From JBCDBD01 sp039184335 (lineage in GTDB: Bacteria > Bacteroidota > Bacteroidia > Flavobacteriales > Flavobacteriaceae), in assembly GCA_039184335.1 (NCBI GenBank), contig JBCDBD010000046.1:1-20640 (forward strand): DNA of 20,640 nt, written 5' to 3'. The notes under the pieces are model-generated. The model had not been told where the DNA came from and searched no databases. It saw only the letters and a list, made by a program, of their open reading frames with translations. Position numbers and translations under genes: made by a program. Positions 1-6,931 of this stretch are shown here, one piece after another (position 1 is the stretch's first letter; every line of letters begins with the position of its first letter).

Positions 1-170
1 GCAGGGCGTAACAAGCAGAGCTCCTCATGCCCAGGCACCATTCCGCCATGAATGAGTAGTCGAACAATACCCTGCCCCCTCACCGATGTTGGTGGAAGCA
101 ACCAGAAATGGGAAGGCAAAAAAGATAAATTTCCCTGTCATGACGCCCGCAGTACTGATACTAATCTGGT
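1..170. other. Unassigned DNA beyond the broken tRNA-Thr
   Basis: No gene is recognised here. The longest start-to-stop frame I find is 38 codons on the minus strand (141 to 25) and resembles nothing I know. In related flavobacteria the minus strand after hpf normally continues with a complete tRNA-Thr, further tRNAs and tuf; none of that is seen. The DNA is more GC-rich than the neighbouring intergenic DNA. A 7-bp word, TACTGAT, occurs at 153-159 and again at 173-179, where it overlaps the tRNA anticodon-stem palindrome. The stretch could be the end of an integrated element or of a rearranged or misassembled contig. The sequence cannot decide between these. Confidence 0.4.
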
Positions 171-171
171 A

Positions 172-217
172 CTACTGATTTGTAATCAGCTGCTCTAGCC
201 AGCTGAGCTATATCGGC
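172..217 (-). tRNA. Truncated tRNA-Thr, 5' half only
   Basis: Reading the minus strand from 217, the acceptor 5' strand (GCCGATA), the D-arm with GCTC/GAGC stem, and the anticodon arm are all present, but no variable region, T-arm or 3' acceptor strand follows. The anticodon arm is the 15-bp palindrome-like core at 175-189. Its five central bases read TACAA in tRNA sense, giving anticodon ACA, whereas tRNA-Thr(UGU) would read TTGTA. The centre is therefore the exact reverse complement of what is expected. This cannot be a working tRNA. The tRNA-Thr identity rests on recalled similarity of the 5' half and on the conserved position after hpf in flavobacteria. Confidence 0.7.
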
Positions 218-237
218 TTTTACAGCCTTTTTAACAC

Positions 238-262
238 AAAAAAAGCCCGTTATTTCTAACGG
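238..262 (-). terminator. Intrinsic terminator of hpf
   Basis: On the minus strand a perfect 6-bp stem (CCGTTA/TAACGG) with a GAAA tetraloop is followed by GC and seven T. It lies about 50 bases after the hpf stop codon and ends about 20 bases before the tRNA remnant. Confidence 0.85.
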
Positions 263-313
263 ACTGCAAATGTATATATTTATTTGTTTATTCAAAACAA
301 ATTTTCAAAAATT

Positions 314-619
314 TTACTGGACTTTTGCCCTGAGTTTTTCTTTTCGTTTTACCAGTTTTCGTTCTAGGGAATTGCACGCTGAATCCACTGCTTCTTCAAA
401 CGATTTACATTGTTTCTTTACCATAAATTTATCTCTGGGAACATGCACTTTTATCTCAACAATCTTATTTTCTTTTGAACTGGTGTTTTCCACTTTTAAG
501 TACACGTCTGAACTGATGACTTTATCATAAAAAAGTTCCAATTTATCCATCCTGTTCTGAATGAAATCAAGCAGCTTACCATCAGCAACAAAATTGACCG
601 ATTGTACATTTACCTTCAT
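314..619 (-). CDS. hpf: Ribosome hibernation promoting factor, short HPF/RaiA family
   Basis: The 101-residue product matches the short HPF/YfiA fold. It has an N-terminal strand (MKVNVQSVNF), a helix around residues 14-32, central strands with the conserved VEIKVHVPRD stretch, then a second helix and a very basic tail (residues 84-101). Short HPF proteins bind the small ribosomal subunit near the mRNA and tRNA sites and promote inactive ribosomes under stress or starvation. The length matches the short class; the long class has an extra C-terminal domain, absent here. It lies 62 bases after xerC and has its own terminator. A weak promoter-like TATGTTTA on the minus strand (659-666) precedes it. 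It belongs to a translation-related neighbourhood with rpsU and, in relatives, tRNA genes and tuf. Confidence 0.93.
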   Translation of the reverse strand: MKVNVQSVNFVADGKLLDFIQNRMDKLELFYDKVISSDVYLKVENTSSKENKIVEIKVHVPRDKFMVKKQCKSFEEAVDSACNSLERKLVKRKEKLRAKVQ

Positions 620-681
620 AAGATTAGTTTTTTAGAATCTGCAGCTTGCAGACAAGGTTAAACATAATTTAAAGAATATGG

Positions 682-1572
682 CTATTCTTTATTTCTAGGG
701 TGTGCAGTTGAATGCACTTCTTTAAGTTCGGCAATGCTGTTATGCGTATAAACTTGGGTCGATGCCAAACTGGTATGCCCCAACAACTCCTTTACCGAGT
801 TCAGATCCGCACCCTTGTTCAACAAATGCGTTGCAAAGGTATGTCTTAAGATATGTGGACTCTTTTTTACTTTTGGAGATACCATACCAAGGTACTTATT
901 TATAACCCGATAAACAAGAGTTTCATATATTTTGTGACCCGCACTTGTCAAAAAAACATAAGACACACCTGCAGCATTGCCATGCTGAAAACGTTGTTTT
1001 AGGTACTCATTAAACAAGCTTGATGTTGAAGGCAATAATGGCAAAACACGTTCTTTGTTACGTTTGCCCAATACTTTTAAGGTCTTTTGTACAGTATCAA
1101 AATCATTGATCTTTAGGTTGATCAATTCTGCCCTTCGAATTCCTGCCGTATACAATAATTCAATGATCAACTTATCACGTACCCCTTCAAAATCATTTTT
1201 AAACGGAATCTTCGATAGCACATTCTCCATCTCAGATTCAGAGAACGGGACCTCAATTCTCTTTGCTGTCTTCAATACTTTATGTCTTGAAAGTGGATTG
1301 ATGGTAATTCGTTGAATCTTCAACAAAAACTTGTAGTATGCCTTTAATGATGAAATTTTTCTGTTGATGCTCCTATTTGTTATTCCACTATTGACCATCT
1401 TTACAATCCAACTTCTTATCCAATGATAAGCTGCATCTTCTATCTGATCTACACCATACATATCATTGCAGAATACGGTGAATTCCACAACATCCCGTTC
1501 ATAGGCCACGACCGTATGGGTCGAATAATTTTTTTCATGTGACAGATACGCAACAAACGATTGAAGAGACAT
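682..1572 (-). CDS. xerC: Tyrosine recombinase XerC-like
   Basis: The 296-residue protein has the two-domain layout of Xer recombinases: an N-terminal SAM-like DNA-binding domain (residues about 1-85) and a C-terminal catalytic domain (about 105-290). All catalytic residues are visible: Arg146 in TAGIRRAEL, Lys170 in GKRNKER, His240 and Arg243 in HILRHTFATHL, His266 in LLGHTS, and the nucleophile Tyr275. Length and core motifs fit the chromosome-dimer-resolving XerC/XerD type rather than a phage or conjugative-element integrase. It acts at dif sites at the terminus with a partner Xer protein. The gene sits between rpsU, from which it is separated by a terminator, and hpf. An AT-rich 8-bp hairpin spans its stop codon (671-690). 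XerC versus XerD cannot be settled without comparison. Confidence 0.9.
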   Translation of the reverse strand: MSLQSFVAYLSHEKNYSTHTVVAYERDVVEFTVFCNDMYGVDQIEDAAYHWIRSWIVKMVNSGITNRSINRKISSLKAYYKFLLKIQRITINPLSRHKVLKTAKRIEVPFSESEMENVLSKIPFKNDFEGVRDKLIIELLYTAGIRRAELINLKINDFDTVQKTLKVLGKRNKERVLPLLPSTSSLFNEYLKQRFQHGNAAGVSYVFLTSAGHKIYETLVYRVINKYLGMVSPKVKKSPHILRHTFATHLLNKGADLNSVKELLGHTSLASTQVYTHNSIAELKEVHSTAHPRNKE

Positions 1573-1611
1573 CTTTTAAAGGTACTAATTAAAACGTGAT
1601 CATTACCAAAA

Positions 1612-1638
1612 ACAAAAAATCCTGCCATCGGGCAGGAT
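1612..1638 (-). terminator. Intrinsic terminator of rpsU
   Basis: On the minus strand CCTGCC, a CGAT loop and GGCAGG form a perfect 6-bp GC-rich stem, followed by an ATTTTTTG-type tail. It lies between rpsU and xerC and uncouples them. Confidence 0.88.
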
Positions 1639-1665
1639 TAACAGTATATGGTAAAATGTTGTTGT

Positions 1666-1860
1666 CTACAGCTCTTCTTTATCACGAAGACCTTGAATGT
1701 ATTGTGCCTTTTGTATCTCAGCCCTACGCCTGACCGAAGGTTTCGTATACTGCTGGCGACTTCTCAACTGACGCATCGTACCTGTTTTGTCAAACTTTCG
1801 CTTAAAACGTTTTAGGGCCCTATCGATGTTTTCTCCTTCTTTAACTGGTATTATTAACAT
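1666..1860 (-). CDS. rpsU: 30S ribosomal protein bS21
   Basis: The 64-residue, strongly basic protein begins MLIIPVKEGENIDRALKRFK, the bS21 signature, followed by an Arg-rich helix (residues 29-48). It binds the 30S platform close to the 3' end of 16S rRNA. The start is certain because a strong Shine-Dalgarno lies 9 bases upstream, unlike every other gene in the window. Published work on Flavobacterium johnsoniae indicates that bS21 with bS18 and bS6 hides the anti-Shine-Dalgarno and that ribosomes lacking bS21 preferentially translate rpsU. The arrangement here fits such self-regulation. It has its own promoter and terminator, so it is a monocistronic unit. Confidence 0.96.
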   Translation of the reverse strand: MLIIPVKEGENIDRALKRFKRKFDKTGTMRQLRSRQQYTKPSVRRRAEIQKAQYIQGLRDKEEL

Positions 1861-1869
1861 TGGCTACAA

Positions 1870-1877
1870 CCTCCTTT
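1870..1877 (-). promoter_or_regulatory. Strong Shine-Dalgarno of rpsU
   Basis: The minus strand reads AAAGGAGG ending 9 bases before the rpsU ATG. This is near-perfect complementarity to the CCUCC anti-Shine-Dalgarno. None of the other gene starts I examined here shows such a site, as expected for Bacteroidetes, so this one is probably regulatory. Confidence 0.85.
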
Positions 1878-1895
1878 CTTTTGAATTTGAGCTCG

Positions 1896-1903
1896 CAAAT
1901 ATA
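1896..1903 (-). promoter_or_regulatory. rpsU promoter -7 element
   Basis: TATATTTG on the minus strand matches the Bacteroidetes -7 consensus TAnnTTTG exactly. It places transcription start about 30 bases before the rpsU ATG, so the Shine-Dalgarno is in the transcript. No clean -33 TTG is seen. Confidence 0.6.
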
Positions 1904-1928
1904 CAAATGAAATCCATTGTAGAAAGCC

Positions 1929-3092
1929 TTACTTCAAAATATTTTTTGCTATGACCACTTTTTGTATCTCTGTGGTACCTTCGCCTATGGTGCATAACTT
2001 CGCATCACGGTAAAATTTTTCAACGGGAAAATCCTTGGTATAGCCATAGCCCCCATGAATCTGTACCGCTTCATTTGCTATTCTGACACATACCTCAGAG
2101 GCAAACATTTTAGACATTGCACTGAATTTGGTCATTTCCCGATTTTCAGTTTTCAAAAACCCGGCTTTGTGCAACAGAAGTTCAGCTGCCTCTATTTCAG
2201 TGGCCATTTCAGCCAACTTGAACGAAACCCCCTGAAATTCGCTTATCGGCCTGCCAAATTGAACGCGCTCTTTTGAATATTTTAAAGCTGCTTCATAGGC
2301 CCCTTTTGCAATACCCAGCGATAGTGCTCCAATAGATATGCGACCACCATCCAATATTTTCATTGATTGTATAAAACCTTCGCCAATTTCGCCAAGTCTA
2401 TTCGTATCTGGAATTCTACAATCTGAAAAAATCAATTCGGCAGTCTCACTTGCCCGCATTCCCAGCTTATTCTCTTTTTTACCACTTGAAAACCCTGGGG
2501 TATCCTTTTCAATGGCAAAAGCCGTCATTCCCCGGCTATTGCCTTTTTCACCCGTGCGTGCAATGACCACAGCGATATCACCACTTTTTCCATGGGTGAT
2601 AAAGTTTTTAGCACCATTTAAAATCCAATAATCACCATCCTTTACAGCTGTGGTATTCATACCTCCAGCATCTGAACCTGTATTATGTTCTGTGAGGCCC
2701 CAAGCTCCAAGCCATTCTGCGGTGGCTAATCGTGGTATCCAGCGCTGCTTCTGTTCTTCATTTCCGAAAGATAAGATATGATTGGTACAAAGGGAATTGT
2801 GCGCTGCCACTGAAAGCCCTATGGATGGGTCTACCTTTGAAATTTCTTCGATAATTGCAATGTATTCATGGTATCCTAATCCAGAACCTCCCAGTGATTC
2901 GGGCACCAAAACTCCCATAAAGCCCATTGCACCAGCTTTCTTGAAAACCTCAACAGGAAAAAGCTGTGATTCGTCCCATTCCATTACATGGGGGCGAATG
3001 AACTGCTCCGCGAACTCTCTTGCAGATTGAGCGACCATGAGCTGCGTTTCTGAATAGTCATAGTTGGTTTTGGACAAGGTATCCGTAATCAT
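1929..3092 (-). CDS. Acyl-CoA dehydrogenase
   Basis: The 387-residue protein carries the full acyl-CoA dehydrogenase fold: an N-terminal helical domain (about 10-125), a central beta domain with the FAD-binding LTEHNTGSDAGGM stretch (about 132-144), and a C-terminal helical domain. The catalytic base is Glu371 in IGEGTTEIQ. It catalyses FAD-dependent alpha,beta-dehydrogenation of an acyl-CoA and passes electrons to ETF. The Glu position is that of short/medium-chain and butyryl-CoA enzymes rather than the isovaleryl/long-chain class. Length is typical. The ATG at 3092 is chosen; an in-frame TTG at 3101 would add three residues. It follows the helix-hairpin-helix gene by 12 bases and is probably co-transcribed with it. 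The exact acyl substrate cannot be read. Confidence 0.93.
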   Translation of the reverse strand: MITDTLSKTNYDYSETQLMVAQSAREFAEQFIRPHVMEWDESQLFPVEVFKKAGAMGFMGVLVPESLGGSGLGYHEYIAIIEEISKVDPSIGLSVAAHNSLCTNHILSFGNEEQKQRWIPRLATAEWLGAWGLTEHNTGSDAGGMNTTAVKDGDYWILNGAKNFITHGKSGDIAVVIARTGEKGNSRGMTAFAIEKDTPGFSSGKKENKLGMRASETAELIFSDCRIPDTNRLGEIGEGFIQSMKILDGGRISIGALSLGIAKGAYEAALKYSKERVQFGRPISEFQGVSFKLAEMATEIEAAELLLHKAGFLKTENREMTKFSAMSKMFASEVCVRIANEAVQIHGGYGYTKDFPVEKFYRDAKLCTIGEGTTEIQKVVIAKNILK

Positions 3093-3104
3093 TACAAGCA
3101 ATTT

Positions 3105-3971
3105 TTATAACAACAAATATAATTTAATTCTATCAATCTTTTCTGAAGGAAACCCCTCAATGGCCCGTAGTTCCCCAAAGGTCGCAATGCCTCCCTTTTC
3201 ATTTCTGTATCTGACAATTTTATTGGCCACATCATAACGTATGTACACCAATTCTGCTATTTCGGATGAAGTGGCACTGTTAATATTTATTTTTTTGATG
3301 TCTGGTTTATGCAACACCTGAAATTGAAGTAACGCCCTCTCAACAACTTCTGGCCTTAATCCATAGACGTCGTATAGCTGATCGTTTACCAAAAAACCGC
3401 CCAACCTATCCCTAAATTTCACGATACGGGTAGCCAATTTTTCTCCAATTCCATACACCGATGTCAACTCGTCAATCGAGGCACTGTTCAAATCCCTGAT
3501 AGTGGAACCGGATATTGCCATGTTTGTCCTTGGGGTATATTTTACATAGGGCTTCCTTTTGTGCTGGCTCCATTCTGGAAATCTAAAGTAGGGGGAAATA
3601 GTGTTCAAAAGAGAATCGGAAACCTGGGTTACCTCTTGAAATTCTTTAGCTGAGTCCACATAACGATCGGTCTTTCTATAGTCGTGCAACCTATCAATTT
3701 CAGCAACGGACATGCCCAGCATATAACCCTTGTAGTCTGTAATAAAATTGGGGTTAAATGGATATATTTTTGCTGTATCCTTAACTTGAGCCAATCTTTT
3801 CAGACTATCTATTTGCTGTTGCAAGTCGCAATTTTTGGCAAATATACTTGCACGAAGGTCAAAAGTTTCTGTCTTTGAATAAAAGTAGATCCCCTGAAGC
3901 CCAATTACAACCAACAACAGAAAGAAAACCCCACTTCGCTGTTGTTTGGTTAACTTAAAATGGGGGTTCAC
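3105..3971 (-). CDS. Membrane-anchored helix-hairpin-helix (ComEA-like) protein
   Basis: The 288-residue protein has a short basic N-terminus, one membrane segment (residues 13-31) and a periplasm-facing remainder. It contains a degenerate helix-hairpin-helix unit (about 72-130) and two clear ones (about 159-220 with VYGIGEKLATRIVKFRDRLGG, and 228-288 with NINSATSSEIAEL and IEGF). Such motifs bind DNA backbone non-specifically. ComEA proteins with one such domain take up DNA in competent cells. A role in DNA uptake is therefore possible but not shown, and no other competence gene is nearby. The start codon is GTG; no in-frame ATG occurs until well inside the protein. It lies 20 bases after the symporter gene and 12 before the acyl-CoA dehydrogenase, so the three may be one transcript. 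Confidence 0.85.
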   Translation of the reverse strand: MNPHFKLTKQQRSGVFFLLLVVIGLQGIYFYSKTETFDLRASIFAKNCDLQQQIDSLKRLAQVKDTAKIYPFNPNFITDYKGYMLGMSVAEIDRLHDYRKTDRYVDSAKEFQEVTQVSDSLLNTISPYFRFPEWSQHKRKPYVKYTPRTNMAISGSTIRDLNSASIDELTSVYGIGEKLATRIVKFRDRLGGFLVNDQLYDVYGLRPEVVERALLQFQVLHKPDIKKININSATSSEIAELVYIRYDVANKIVRYRNEKGGIATFGELRAIEGFPSEKIDRIKLYLLL

Positions 3972-3991
3972 TTTTTAAAAATTTATTTTGC

Positions 3992-5599
3992 CTACTTATT
4001 GGACCGTATTGCTTTCAAGTACCTGTTCAGTTGTTCTCTGACCACCGGAAACAAGAAATACAATCCCAGCATATTGGGAAACACCATGGCAAATATCATG
4101 GCATCTGAGAATGCCCAAATTGAATCCATGCTGGCAGCGGCCCCGATAATCACAAAAGTACAGAACAACAATTTATAGGTAAGATCGGTTTTCTTTCCTC
4201 TACCGAACAAAAATTTCCAAGATTGTAAGCCGTAGTAAGACCAAGAAATCATAGTAGAAACCGCAAAAAGTACGACAGCAATGGTCAAAAACACGTTGGA
4301 ATAAGGTATATACTGCGCAAAAGCTTTTGAAGTAATACCGGCACCTTCATAGGGAAGACCGTCTATCATCACTACACCTGAACCATCACCGCCATAATCA
4401 AAAACACCGCCAAAATTAAAGATGATGATTACCAAGGCTGTCATTGTACAAATGACAACGGTATCGATAAATGGTTCTAAAAGTGCCACTAATCCTTCAG
4501 ATGCAGCATACTTTGTCTTAACTGCAGAATGTGCTATTGATGCCGAGCCAGCTCCAGCCTCATTCGAAAAGGCTGCACGTCTAAAACCAACCAATAAAAC
4601 CCCGATCACACTTCCGACCCCTATTGCCGTGGGATTGAAAGCTTCAGTCACTATCAAAGAAATGGCATCATCGATTAGTGAGAAGTTACCAAAAATAATA
4701 TAAAGACAAGCTACGATATAGAGCAATGCCATAAAGGGAACCACTTTTTCCGTAACGCTAGCTATTCTTTTGATGCCCCCGATAATTATGATTCCAACCA
4801 AGAGTGCCAAGACAACCCCGATGATCGTGCCCGCCATTGTACTTTCCCAACCGAACAGTTCTTTGACCACGATCGTCGCTTGGTTGGATTGTGCAGCATT
4901 CCCCCCTCCGAAAGATCCCCCAATACAAAAAACAGCAAATAATGCCGCAGCAATTTTGCCCAAGGTCACAAACCCTTTTTGTTTCAAACCTTTACTAATG
5001 TAATACATGGGGCCACCATACACCGTTCCATTCTCATCGACATCTCGGTATTGGACACCAAGTGTACACTCAACAAACTTGGTTGACATGCCCAATAGAC
5101 CACAAATGATCATCCAAAACGTAGCACCTGGACCACCCAGGGCAATTGCCAGGGCCACGCCAGCGATATTACCATTACCAACTGTACCTGACACCGCAGT
5201 GGCCAAAGCTTGAAAGTGGCTTACTTCACCTTCTTTACTTTCATCACGAATGGTATCAGGCAAGTCTCCATCGACAATGTTGACCTCGGCTTTTTCAACG
5301 CCATGGCCTTCAGGAGCTTCCAATTCATCATATTTGCCTCGCACCACATTTATGGCAGTCCAAAAATGCCTGACATTAGGGAAACCAAAATAAAGTGTAA
5401 AAAAGAGTGCACTTCCTACAAGAAGTATAAGTACGAACGGGGTACCTAAAACCTCAAAGAAAATAACCGTGTTAAAGAAATCGGATACTGGAGCAAAAGC
5501 TTGGTCAATCCTTTCATCCAAACCTACTTCATTGGTTTCTTGCGCTTGGGCAAGAAATGGAATCAGAAAAGAAATCAATGTAAGAAGTCTATACTTCAT
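3992..5599 (-). CDS. AGCS-family sodium/alanine (glycine) symporter
   Basis: The 535-residue membrane protein shows the AGCS signatures: VSGTVGNGNIAGVA (residues 136-149), GGPGATFWMIICGLLG (about 155-170), YGGPMYYISKG and FRRAAFSNEAGAGSA. It imports a small neutral amino acid with Na+. A cleavable-looking signal peptide (MKYRLLTLIS...AQAQ, residues 1-20) precedes the first transport helix. A charged, acidic stretch of about 30 residues (91-122) lies between the first two helices and is longer than in the usual family member. Its substrate is probably alanine or glycine by family; the sequence does not decide. It is the first gene of a likely minus-strand run with the helix-hairpin-helix protein and acyl-CoA dehydrogenase. 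Confidence 0.93.
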   Translation of the reverse strand: MKYRLLTLISFLIPFLAQAQETNEVGLDERIDQAFAPVSDFFNTVIFFEVLGTPFVLILLVGSALFFTLYFGFPNVRHFWTAINVVRGKYDELEAPEGHGVEKAEVNIVDGDLPDTIRDESKEGEVSHFQALATAVSGTVGNGNIAGVALAIALGGPGATFWMIICGLLGMSTKFVECTLGVQYRDVDENGTVYGGPMYYISKGLKQKGFVTLGKIAAALFAVFCIGGSFGGGNAAQSNQATIVVKELFGWESTMAGTIIGVVLALLVGIIIIGGIKRIASVTEKVVPFMALLYIVACLYIIFGNFSLIDDAISLIVTEAFNPTAIGVGSVIGVLLVGFRRAAFSNEAGAGSASIAHSAVKTKYAASEGLVALLEPFIDTVVICTMTALVIIIFNFGGVFDYGGDGSGVVMIDGLPYEGAGITSKAFAQYIPYSNVFLTIAVVLFAVSTMISWSYYGLQSWKFLFGRGKKTDLTYKLLFCTFVIIGAAASMDSIWAFSDAMIFAMVFPNMLGLYFLFPVVREQLNRYLKAIRSNK

Positions 5600-5685
5600 T
5601 TTTTCTATTTTGGATATGTTAACTTATTGTAAGGGCGACAATATCCTAAAAAAAATCAATGCAATCAAAAAAAGATTGGATTTGA

Positions 5686-6693
5686 CTAATTTATTTGAAA
5701 CATGTGGTTCAACTTCTGAATCTGTTCTGGCCGACCCAAAACAATGACTTTTCCCTTGGGCTCTAACTGTAGATCAGCCTCAGGATTGATAATATAGTTT
5801 CCATCAGGTGTTACATAGCCGATGATGGTACAACCGGTTTTGTTCCTCAAATCCAAATCCCTGATGGAGCTACAATCCATCTGATCCCTAAAATCCGCTA
5901 TTTCGACTTCTTCAAGGTTGGTGGTGTGCTCGCCTTCGACAGATAGTTTGTCCATGAAAGTGATCAAATCGGGCATGACCACCAACGAGGCCATATGATC
6001 CCCACCAATTTTATCGGGCATAATGACCTTATTGGCACCAGCAAATCGCATTTTCTTTACCGAGGTAGCTTGTGAAGCCCTGGTTATGATAAATAGATCG
6101 GCATTAAATTGCCGTGCAGAAAGCACTACGAACAAATTGACGGCATCATCGGGAACTGCCGCAATAAGATAGCTTGCCCGTTCGATACCTGCAGCAACCA
6201 ATGTCTCATCTTCATTGGCATCACCTTCTACAAACAAAACCCCATCCCCATACTTTTCAACCACTTCCCTATCTTTCTCAATCACAACAAAGGGCCTTTT
6301 GTACGCTTTCAATTTGTCAGCGGCTTGCTGACCGTTTCTTCCATAACCACAAACCACCACATGGTCCGATAGATTCTTGATCTTGCTTTTCAATTTTTTC
6401 TTTTTTAATAATTGCAACGAATTTCGACTGAGCAGGTATTCGGTAACGATTGATATGGCAAACCCAAAGATAAAGACACTGGTGACAATCAAAAAAATTG
6501 TAAAGACCTTGGCTTCGGTACCCAATGGTTTGACTTCAGAAAACCCTACAGTGGTTACCGTAATGATTGTCATGTAAATGGCCTCTATCCAAGAAAACCC
6601 TGAAATAAACCTATAGCCCACCGCACCAAAGCACAGCACCAGAACCATTAAAATAAAGGCCAAGACAATTTTCGAACGGAAGAATTTAACCAT
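5686..6693 (-). CDS. Two-helix potassium channel with RCK (TrkA-N/TrkA-C) domains
   Basis: The 335-residue protein has two membrane helices (about 9-30 and 63-86) flanking a pore helix and the selectivity filter TTVGF (residues 47-51), in the K+ channel position where TVGY is usual. A cytosolic RCK domain follows, with the Rossmann motif GYGRNG (116-121) for nucleotide binding, and a TrkA-C domain (about 245-335) begins around LEEVEIADFRD. It should be a ligand-gated K+ channel of the Kch/MthK type in the inner membrane. A GTG at 6699 overlaps the stop of the PspC gene (GTGA); the ATG at 6693 is preferred here, but either start implies translational coupling. It is the last gene of the DUF2851-PspC-channel group. 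Confidence 0.9.
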   Translation of the reverse strand: MVKFFRSKIVLAFILMVLVLCFGAVGYRFISGFSWIEAIYMTIITVTTVGFSEVKPLGTEAKVFTIFLIVTSVFIFGFAISIVTEYLLSRNSLQLLKKKKLKSKIKNLSDHVVVCGYGRNGQQAADKLKAYKRPFVVIEKDREVVEKYGDGVLFVEGDANEDETLVAAGIERASYLIAAVPDDAVNLFVVLSARQFNADLFIITRASQATSVKKMRFAGANKVIMPDKIGGDHMASLVVMPDLITFMDKLSVEGEHTTNLEEVEIADFRDQMDCSSIRDLDLRNKTGCTIIGYVTPDGNYIINPEADLQLEPKGKVIVLGRPEQIQKLNHMFQIN

Positions 6694-6695
6694 GG

Positions 6696-6923
6696 TCACA
6701 GATCAAATACCGATGTCCTTTTAGTATATACCAAATCTTTGATCCTCAGCCAAAATGCAATAAACAGGTATAGGGCAAATCCAAAACCAAGGGTTACAAA
6801 GGTCAAATAGATAAAGGTCGTTCGAACGACCCTAGCGCGAATACCCAAACGTTCGGCTATTCTTCTGCATACTTCAAACCCCCTTTTTTGAAAATAATAT
6901 AACAAGTGATAGAACCAACGCAT
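6696..6923 (-). CDS. PspC-domain small membrane protein
   Basis: The 75-residue protein has an N-terminal basic helical part (residues 1-33, with GFEVCRRIAERLGIRARVVR) that matches the PspC domain core, followed by one or two closely packed hydrophobic stretches (about 35-60) and a short polar tail. PspC proteins are inner-membrane partners in the phage-shock envelope stress response of proteobacteria. In Bacteroidetes the domain occurs in varied contexts, and its role there is not clear. The gene starts 8 bases after DUF2851 and its stop overlaps the possible GTG start of the K+ channel gene, so the three are expressed together. No pspA or pspB is seen nearby. Confidence 0.85.
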   Translation of the reverse strand: MRWFYHLLYYFQKRGFEVCRRIAERLGIRARVVRTTFIYLTFVTLGFGFALYLFIAFWLRIKDLVYTKRTSVFDL

Positions 6924-6931
6924 AATTAAAA

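Noticed and set aside
25..141. Minus-strand frame of 38 codons in the unassigned left end
   Set aside because: No recognisable family, no promoter element, and the DNA may be an incomplete piece of something larger.
172..217. A working tRNA with anticodon ACA
   Set aside because: No T-arm or 3' acceptor strand follows, and A34 in a Cys-type anticodon is not used in bacteria.
671..690. AT-rich hairpin (AAAGAATA/TATTCTTT) over the xerC stop as a terminator
   Set aside because: The stem has almost no GC and the tail is not a clear T-run; hpf lies only 62 bases on and may be co-transcribed.
682..1572. xerC as the integrase of the element at the left edge
   Set aside because: Length, motifs and conserved place beside rpsU and hpf indicate the housekeeping Xer recombinase, and it lies on the chromosomal side of the junction.
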